Shown: positions 57,050-64,000 of the stretch, piece by piece
Position numbering within the stretch: the first letter of the stretch is position 1
How the letters are laid out: every line of letters starts with the position of its first letter
Position numbers and translations under genes: made by a program
Notes under the pieces: generated by a model
What the model was told of the DNA's origin: nothing
Database searches by the model: none
The model's input: the letters and a program-made list of their open reading frames with translations, nothing else
Source of the DNA: Terfezia claveryi
Lineage: Eukaryota > Ascomycota > Pezizomycetes > Pezizales > Pezizaceae
Reading direction: 5' to 3'
Length of the DNA: 64,000 nucleotides
Assembly (NCBI GenBank): GCA_015179025.1
Contig: WHUX01000216.1
Span: 1-64,000, forward strand

Positions 57050-59101
57050 ATGCAAACTGTCCTGAGAAGAAAAAGACAACTGGTAAAGCGCCAACCACCC
57101 CAGCACAGAACCCCCTATGTAGAAAAAAAGAAAGACAACCTTAGGAGCGCCAGCCAGCCCGGTCATGAAGACGCCAACAACTCATACAGAGCATGTTCCC
57201 AAAAAAAGAAAGTCAAGAGCAGAATTAGCTCACCCAATTGAGAATGTTCCAAGAAGAAGGACAAGAGCCGAACTAGCCCTCATCCCACCCCCAGTTGAGG
57301 ATGTTCCAATAAGGAGAAGGACAAGAGCTGAACTAGCCTTCTACCCACCCCAATTGCAGATGTTCCAACAAGAAGCATGCCAAGAGCCGAACTTGACAAG
57401 GATATTCCAAAGAATCTTTATACCAAATATACCGACTTCCCATAGGGCCCTCCAGAGTTTAATCCAGACACAGAATTTAGTCAGGGGAGGGAGGTATGGG
57501 GCATCTCTACTAATCCCCATATGAAAAAGATTCGAGAAACAGACAAGAAACTGCTTGGACCCCCACTGTCATTGGAGCGGGCCAAGAACTGGAAAAGGCA
57601 AAAGGTAAATAGGGTGCTCAAAGCAGAGATTAAGGAGGCTGAACACGCCACTACTACTGGAAGGGCAATAGGCACCCGAAGGGCCTCCGTAACCAATGTG
57701 GAATGAGGCAACTTTGAATGACTGGTTCAAAGGACTTGTGACCTAATGTTTATCTACAAAAAGGCATATATTTTGTACCAGTGGCATCAGTAACCGATGA
57801 GTAGAAGCAAGTCTATTTGGAATTATAGGAGCAAGAAGAGCTCCCCAAATTCAAAATTCCCAATACTGAGTTGGAAGCAATAGGGGTAAAGCCAGTGCAG
57901 CAATTCGCAGTGGTCATTAGCGTTGTGCTGATCAACTGCCAATCCTATGCCCAATTTAATGAGTCAACCGAATATGATATAGTGTTTAGGCATGGGACTA
58001 GTAATACAGGGCCCAACATACTACTAGCAATTGATAGCAGGATGCAGACTATATAAGAGGAGTTGGCTGAGGGGGGTGCCAATGATTGCTTAAGTGATGA
58101 AGACATTAGGATGGATATTGAAGAGGTAGGTACTTCCTCATGCTTGATCTAAATCTGAGAACTTTACTCACAAGTAGATAGGACTACGATGACAAACCCA
58201 ACAAGCAAGATGATGATGAAGATACAAGACTATAGGGCCGATAGGTAGCTTCGGAGAGTTCTTCAGAAGAAGAAGCTTAATCAACTAAATCCGACTCCAT
58301 CATACGGGGAAAGGCATTGTCAGTACCTAGCGGAGATTGGCCTGCCGAATTGCTTCCAAGCGACATTAAAGATGGGGACTATAGGGATTCCACTGAGGAG
58401 AACGATTGTGAAGTCAATAAACGAGTATATCAGCTAATTTTACGTCAAGGTACTGTGATGACAACTAGTGACAACAATAAAGATGACAAAGGCGAGAAGC
58501 AAGTCGCAAACGATGATGGGGGGAAAGATAAGCCAGCAGATGAGGATGAGGGTGACTATGATGATGAAGGTGACAATCATAGTGAGGATGGGGAAAAAGC
58601 AAACTAGAGAGGAGAATGGGAACTAATTTGGATTTCTTTTTAGTGTCACGGATAAAAAACATGTTATGGATGGAAAACTTGTTACGGATGGAAAACATGT
58701 CACGGATAGAGAACTTGTTATGGATACCATGAATGGTTATTCATTCGGAGGGTTCTTCAGAAGAAGAAGCTCAATCAACTAAATCCGACTCTAGCAAATG
58801 GGGAAAGGTGTTATCAGTACCTAGCAGAGATAGGCCTGCCAAATTGCTTCCAAGCGACACCAAAGATGGGGACTATAGAGATTCCACCAAGGAGAATGAT
58901 TGTGAAGTCAATAAACGAGTATATCAGTGGATTTTATGTCAAGGTGCTACGATAACAACAAGTGATAACAATGAAGATGACAAAGGCGAGAAGCAAGTTG
59001 CAAGCGATAATGGGGGGAAAGGTGAGCCAGCAGATAAGGATGAGAGTGAGTATGATGATGAAGGTGACAATTATAGTGAGGATGGGGAAGAAGCAAACTA
59101 G
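57050..59101 (+). pseudogene. hAT-2 ORF-E, with duplicated acidic tail
   Basis: Homologue of 13746-15423. It opens MQTVLRRKRQL and shows the RRRTRAELAL repeats, the core (ETDKKLLGPPLSLERAKNW, KRQKVNRVLKAEIKEAE, GVKPVQQFAVVISVVLIN) and the acidic end. The first tail stops at 58607. A tandem copy of the tail (58733-59101) stops at 59101. Both tails keep DNNKDDKGEKQV/DNNEDDKGEKQV and a DEDEGDYDDEGDN-type run. Frameshifts near 57130, 57440 and 57830 break the full frame. Function unknown. Confidence 0.6.
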
Positions 59102-59229
59102 GGAGGAGAATGGGAACTAATTTGAATTTCTTTTTAGTGTCACGGATAGAAAACATGTTACAGATGGAAAACTTATTATAGATGGAAAACATATTATGGA
59201 TAGAGAACTTGTCACGGATGCCATGAATA
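58250..59229 (+). repeat. About 490-bp tandem duplication of the ORF-E tail
   Basis: 58250-58739 and 58740-59229 align over their whole length, each ending in a TGTCACGGATGGAAAACT array. hAT-1 has a single unit at 15085-15530. The junction lies in the array, suggesting the array mediated the duplication. Confidence 0.85.
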
Positions 59230-59780
59230 GTTATTTATTAACAATTTTCTGAGGTTTGATTGTATCTACTACTTTTATGTTTGATTGTGTATTTTATTAT
59301 GTCTTTGCTTGTATATTTGTTGAATGACTACAGTCTGAAGCAAGTGGTATTTCATTTTTGTATTGTTTTTGGATATCTACGGCATATACGAGAGATATTT
59401 TCTTTGTGTATTTTTTTGATGTCAACTGAGCACGCTAGAGGGTATTTGTTTTAGAATTATGTGTATCTCTATGAGGTATTTTCCTTGTATATTTTTGATG
59501 ATATAAACAGGCTAATGTAGCATAACACTAAGATAATGTTTTTATATTACTCCGTTTGTTATAAGTAAGCTAACAGATGGGGATGCAGATAAACAATAAA
59601 TTATACTTTGTGGTAGAGCTCATTGCTTGAGATCAGTCTATTTTTCGTCCACTTCGTACCCTTAAGAACATACATATATAAGCAAAGTTACTGTCCCAAA
59701 CCTCAGATCCTTCGATTTGCAACCTTCAGTCAGTATGAATATTACACTTGCTCATTTATACCTCCAAATATACAGATATA
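59102..59780. promoter_or_regulatory. Spacer with array and conserved TATA box upstream of ORF-F
   Basis: 59140-59225 is a TGTCACGGATGGAAAACT array. T-rich DNA follows. A TATATAAG box lies at 59675-59682, 99 bp before the ORF-F ATG, and is conserved in hAT-1. Confidence 0.5.
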
Positions 59781-60790
59781 ATGGCCGAAATGAAACAACG
59801 AGCTAGGAATATCAAAATGATAGTACCCCCTACGGGAGTACCTACAGTGGTCCCAAAAAAGAGAGGGTTACTCCACAAAAAGAAAAGGGTATTACCCAAA
59901 AAGAAAAGGGTAGTCCCACGAAAGAGAAGGGTGGATCAGTGTAATAACTTCCCCCAGTTCAATTTGAACTTAGAATACTAAGTTTGCTATCAGTGGTAAT
60001 TATTAGATAAATTCGGTGACAACAGGCCAGTAGTCAATTAATCATTCCAAAGACTGCGTTCCAATAGTTATGTTGAGAGATTGTACAGGATATTAACACT
60101 GAATACAACAGTTATTCTACAATACTCAGTGGGCGGACAAATGTAGAGAAAATTGGCATCATAGCAATAAATGCCCTCCAAGAGGCTACGGAGACATACC
60201 TCCATAAATCTTTGACAAGTAATAAAGCATATATCGTGAGAAGGTCAGGGTGAGACTAACTAGGTATATAAAACAGCAATTAATCTGTATGTAACACAGA
60301 GCGGAGACTGAAACCCACCACGCTAAACAATTCTACAAAAGGATGTAGTGTTGTGGCATCAGGTGGAAGCCAATCAGCTATCTGGAGGTAATGTAACCTA
60401 CCGCCCCACACCTCAAGCGCCACTAGTACTACCATCGCCCTCATCATCTTCCTCATTATCCTCCTCATGATCCTCCTCATCATCACCATCATTACCATTA
60501 TTACCCTCATTATCATCATCATCATCCTCCTCATCATCTTCACTGTTACCATCAGTTTCACTGTCAACTAGATTACCGGCATCAGTTGATGCCCCGCCAT
60601 CTCCTGCAACTCCTCCTTCATCAGCATCAGTTGGTACCCCGTGATCTCCTACAACACCTCCTTCACCGATGATACTACCTGCTTCGCTAGCACTACTTGC
60701 ACCTCTGGCATGACCTACACTGCTGGCATCACCTACATTGTCATCGTGTTCTAACAACATATGGGGAACAGAAGGAAGAGGCCAGGAGTA
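59781..60790 (+). pseudogene. hAT-2 ORF-F: histone H3-like protein
   Basis: Homologue of 16115-17373 with its ATG intact. The tail begins MAEMKQRARNIK, comparable to MARTKQTARK of H3. Lys/Arg repeats of the type LPKKKRV follow. After a probable 27-nt intron or frameshift near 59935 the fold (about 59960-60290) has IR-QQASSQLIIPKTAFQ, LC-EIVQDINTEYN and INALQEATETYLHK, where dashes mark stops at H3 Arg positions. TAINLYVTQSG matches the segment before the H3 C-terminus. Loop 1 is again about 14 residues longer than in H3. A C-terminal extension (DVVLWHQVEANQLSGGNVTY) ends in a Ser-rich repeat (60425-60545). About six stops show this copy is mutated. H3 variant is the best reading; CenH3-like is possible. 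Confidence 0.8.
60425..60545 (+). repeat. TCATCATCC-type trinucleotide repeat
   Basis: Encodes the Ser/Pro-rich part of the ORF-F C-terminal extension. The same position in hAT-1 has a GCACCA repeat encoding Pro/Ala. Minus-strand open frames here are shadows. Confidence 0.85.
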
Positions 60791-61099
60791 GAGCATTTGC
60801 CTTTTTCTATAGGGTTATTTTTTTGGGTTGTGTTATATATTTGGGAGATAGATATCTTGTGATTAGCTACATTTTTTTTTTTAATATTTTTATTAGATTA
60901 TATTAAGTTGTAATAGTAGGAAATAAAATGTTAGAAGATGTCATAATCTGGGTAAAATGTAATTTACCAGAATAGACAATTCCATGACAACTTGAGTTAA
61001 TTCCATGACAACTTAAGGCAATTCCGTGACGACTATGGGACAGTGAGAAATGGTGACGATTCTATAACTATGGATCTGTCCTACTGAAATGAATAGCCC
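60791..61099. repeat. Non-coding right arm with a short GTGACAACTTGAG array
   Basis: 60975-61070 carries a few ATTCCATGACAACTTGAGTT units, the type that dominates both ends of hAT-1. The hAT-2-specific block follows. No gene is seen. Confidence 0.6.
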
Positions 61100-61330
61100 C
61101 GCCTGTCACGAATTCCTCCTCCTGTCATAGACTTGAACTTTTTCTTCCCATGCAATCCTTACTGATATTTCTCAACTGCATTCTACTAGTAGCTAACCTT
61201 CTATCCATTTTCCCGTCGTTCTCCTATATAATCTTACCCTGCCTTGCATGCTAATATGAATTACATTCATTGATACCTCATCAATTTCTGCATACTCTAA
61301 TTCTCATAAAACGAATCGCTTTAATCCAAG
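61100..61330. repeat. hAT-2 right subterminal block (direct copy of the left block)
   Basis: Matches 33830-34045 in the same orientation, from the CCCCGCCTGTCA motif through to CGCTTTAATCC. 61331-61576 then matches the right end of hAT-1 (AAGCTTGG/AGGCTTGG through GAGTCTTRG to the terminus). Confidence 0.85.
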
Positions 61331-61556
61331 CAATCTATGGTGTGTTCAGTTAAATTTGAACTGAATTATATGAGAAACTGGTCCTCCAGTCAAGCAATAT
61401 GTGTCAGTAGATGACACTAAGGCTTGGTGAGTAGTGGACGGCTACTCAGGGCTGGCCCAAGTAATTTAGAGAGACATATAGCCGACTCGCCGAGTTGGAG
61501 GCTTGGGCAAAACTCGCCTATCGGTGTGAGTCTTAGCGAGGCGGCGCAGGGAAAAA

Positions 61557-61584
61557 TCGCCTCTGGACGTACACTACTTGAGGC
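61557..61584 (-). repeat. hAT-2 right end: terminus and target duplication
   Basis: Read on the minus strand the element starts TAGTGTACGTCCAGAGGCGA (61576-61557). CTTGAGGC follows at 61577-61584. Confidence 0.93.
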
Positions 61585-62259
61585 TACTGCCACAACCAGC
61601 CTCTAGGGATCTACCTACCTAAACTGGATGGATTTCCCCTATATACTAAGTTAAATTGGACTAGCTAGTCTTGATAAAGATAGACAAGAATGACTTCTCC
61701 AGTACAAACAAAGATATTACTAGATAAAGATGATGCACACAAAGAAATACTTCAACATGTCTCTACCTAATATAAGATACTCTTTGTAATTGATGCCTAT
61801 ATAGTATTTTGCATCAAAACATATTCCTGTACTAACTGGCCATATCCCAATTAGACAGCCTATAGATCTTTGATATCTGCAACCACATCATAGCAAACCG
61901 AAAGTATTGAATAGTGATAGTTTGTTACAGCCTGCATCATAAGCATAGTTATTACCTGACAAACAAAGAGCCTAGGGTATAATACAGGTACAGACGAGTA
62001 TATCTGCCCTTCCCTTCTCCAAACCACTCTACAGCACCTTAGAATATAGGATTGATATTTCTCGCAGTATATGAAAGGTAGGACTAAGACTGTATAGAAA
62101 AGTATCAAGAGCTAACATCAGGATGGCTAATTCATGCAAGCTTGATTTAGCCATTGATCAAGTAGTTGTTATTAGTAATAATACTAGTTTAGATATAGAT
62201 GCGAAGACACTCAAAGTGCCTTACTGGTATATGTAATATTAACGTAGCTCCATAGGAAC
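61585..62259. other. Right flank of hAT-2, no recognisable gene
   Basis: AT-rich, stop-riddled DNA. A frame from about 61692 (MTSPVQTKILLDKDDAHKE) is short. It would join 33541 before hAT-2 inserted and may be the continuation of Plavaka-2. Confidence 0.4.
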
Positions 62260-63841
62260 ATGCCTCTGAAAAAATGGAAGGTAGGCAATATTAGCGATAG
62301 GGGTAGTGTTGGTTTGAGAGATGATAATCATGGCATCAAACAGTTTACAGATAAACTTAGGTTCAATAACCCCAGTATCCCAAAGACCCTTTATAAGATA
62401 TGGCACTTATGCATGCAGTATGTGATAGTAGATTTTACTATATTCGGACCTGGCGAGTCAGGTTGAACTAGATTTACTAAGTTTTATAAATAGGGTACTG
62501 CATATCTTGCAATGGCTCCGAAGGGGCAGATGAAGTCCTGGCACTAGGAGTATCACAGTGTGGTGAATCAATTAATGCAAGATATAGCAAAGAAGGCTCG
62601 AAAGTCATGCCAAGCTATGTAGGAGACCATAGCAGAAGTGCAAGCCTCATATAAGGAGGATTATCTAGGGATTATAATTGAACCTATTAGTCGACTACCA
62701 GACATGGGGTAACCTAACGCAAGACCCGCATACATGTTAGTGAACTAAGGAACTAAGAAGGCAAGAGCAATGTCTTTTACATAGCAACAAAAAGCTGCCA
62801 CTCAAGCAGCAAGACCTATAGCTAGCCCACTACCACCTACCATCGTACTAGCACTAGCCCCCCCACATCAGTATGAGTCCCCCCTAAACCAGCACGAGCC
62901 CCTCCCATACCAGTGTGAGTACCAGGATACGTGGGAGCACTAGAGATAGGCCGTCTAGCTTCTCTAAGACCCCCCCCCCTATTAGATCACATGTATCTAT
63001 GCCATCTACTTTCAGAAGCTTCCCAGATGCACCTAGAGTCCTACTTGCAGGGGCACTACAAGGGGTTGCTAGTGGTCCTTTAGTACTATTATTGTGCTAT
63101 TAACCTCCTCTAGCAGGCTAGGTACTAGCTATAGAAGGCCCTCTAAATATAGTACGAGTACATATTATCAAGCCAGAAATGCATAGTCCAGACCCTCTAT
63201 ATGGGGGCTAAATATTCAGTTCTGTAACTATTTCTTCTACAGTGGTATTAGGTTTGCATAGCATGGTGAGTATAGTGGCAGCTGTTACCCTATTCATTCT
63301 ACTATAATGGGTTATCTGACATATCTATAGGATGGACATTGCCAGATGATTTGTGCTAATTTCCATGGATTATATAGTTAGTAGTATGCTTATGGCTTAT
63401 AGAAGGCCCAATATGATGGATTTCTAGATTGAACTAGACCACATTGGCCAGGTAAATATCCCAAGCATAGTCTCCAAGGCATGGAATCCTCCTGTTGTAG
63501 CCCCCAGAAATATATTAGATACCAAAGGTACTGCAAAGCAAATTGTAACAAAGGGTAAAATAATGGTTGCAGCTGCTAAGGATCAACTATCCACAAAAGG
63601 AAAATCTACGAAAGGTATACCAGCTAGTTTAGTGCCACTAGCTAAGAATATACCAATTGGTAGGGCTCCCAGAGTAACTAAGCTTGCCAAGGGTCTTAAG
63701 CAGACTACGACTAGTAAAGAGACAATGAATGCTAAGATGGGAATGACTGCTAGAGGTATCCCAGTAGTGAAGGCTACTCCAGCCGCTAAGGGTATATTTC
63801 CTAAGGTTATAATTCTAAAGTGGAAACAACAACTTACTTAA
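62260..63841 (+). pseudogene. Decayed plus-strand coding remnants, family unknown
   Basis: I do not recognise the family. Frames remain open over short stretches: 62260-62466 (KWKVGNISDRGSVGLRDDN), then about 62515-62710 (MAPKGQMKSWH, LMQDIAKKARKSCQAM, EDYLGIIIEPISRLPDMG) with stops where Trp fits. A Pro/Gln/Tyr/Glu-rich repeat region follows near 62860-62930 (HQYESPL, QHEPLPYQ). A clean 92-codon Lys-rich end at 63563-63841 repeats motifs such as TKGKSTKGIP and TARGIPVVKAT. By position these could be accessory genes of Plavaka-2, but they do not resemble X1 or X2. Confidence 0.4.
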
Positions 63842-64000
63842 TCTCCAAACGACCTCAAGTCACCAAGTAAGTTGATCTAAACATGAAGTGAGGCTGACAC
63901 TAACAAATTTCTATAGGTAAGGAGGATGCTCGAGATCCTCATTCAGTAAGGGAGGTGGCAGATCATTCAAGATTTTGGAGTCTGGTACCATAATTTTGGC
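63842..64000. other. Window end, nothing recognised
   Basis: No feature is seen in the last 159 bases. Confidence 0.5.

Larger units (their letters stand above)
33550..61576. mobile_element. hAT-2: second giant hAT, 12.07 kb plus nested Gypsy-2
   Basis: The element is bounded by a perfect 8-bp duplication (CTTGAGGC) and TAGTGT termini. Removing Gypsy-2 (40547-56497) and one 5-bp duplication leaves 12,071 bp that is collinear with hAT-1. It holds ORF-A at 34752-37377, ORF-B at 37700-38608, ORF-C at 39170-39840, ORF-D at 40080-40522, ORF-E at 57050-59101 and ORF-F at 59781-60790. The second independent insertion with the same cargo shows the genes travel with the element. Confidence 0.92.

Noticed and set aside
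62515..62710. Histone-fold reading of LMQDIAKKARKSCQAM
   Set aside because: The order and key residues do not match any core histone; the resemblance is compositional.
1..64000. tRNA or rRNA genes
   Set aside because: No cloverleaf with a convincing T-loop box (GTTCRANNC) in context and no rRNA-like sequence was noticed. A dedicated scan was not possible.

Overview
This is a gene-poor, repeat-dominated stretch of a fungal nuclear genome. Three things point to a filamentous fungus: short (about 25-60 bp) GT-AG introns, Ty3/Gypsy chromoviruses with C-terminal chromodomains, and DNA transposons of the hAT and fungal Plavaka type. Heavy C-to-T / G-to-A decay (Trp and Arg codons turned to stops, CpA and CpG depleted) looks like repeat-induced point mutation. 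I cannot place it in Ascomycota or Basidiomycota, and I saw no tRNA, rRNA or clear single-copy host gene.

Layout. 1-2599 holds two Plavaka-type termini, a 24-bp minisatellite and decayed AT-rich DNA. 2600-21243 is a RIP-decayed Gypsy element (Gypsy-1), split inside its pol gene by a 12.77-kb hAT element (hAT-1, 5792-18557) with a perfect 8-bp target duplication. 21244-26298 is a strongly decayed third hAT copy (hAT-3). 26299-27034 is a truncated Gypsy-1-like fragment. 28180-29451 is a decayed gene of unknown family, cut by a Plavaka relic (Plavaka-2, from 29452). The second hAT copy (hAT-2, 33550-61576, again with a perfect 8-bp duplication) sits in that relic or its flank. hAT-2 is split by Gypsy-2 (40547-56497, minus strand, 5-bp duplication). 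The left LTR of Gypsy-2 is split by a 9.6-kb Plavaka element (Plavaka-1, 40761-50383, 2-bp duplication). One gene of Plavaka-1 is in turn split by a 1.5-kb non-autonomous LTR element (47066-48580). The right end, 61585-64000, holds decayed open frames of unknown family.

The main discovery candidate is the content of the giant hAT family. Besides a BED-finger hAT transposase (ORF-A), both near-complete copies carry five further ORFs in the same order: B and C on the minus strand, D, E and F on the plus strand. ORF-F encodes a histone H3-like protein: a tail start resembling the H3K4 region, an alpha-N/alpha-1 segment close to canonical H3, the ALQE(A/S)xEAY helix, an enlarged loop 1 and a long C-terminal extension. 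ORF-E is a basic, repeat-bearing protein with an acidic tail, and a chaperone role is speculative. The element also carries many minisatellites at fixed positions; they differ between copies but share a TGTCACGGA core.

Plavaka-1 carries two genes in addition to its transposase: a 367-codon protein of unknown family and a multi-exon protein resembling fungal DUF6532. Its transposase lacks an internal segment that the older Plavaka-2 relic still shows.
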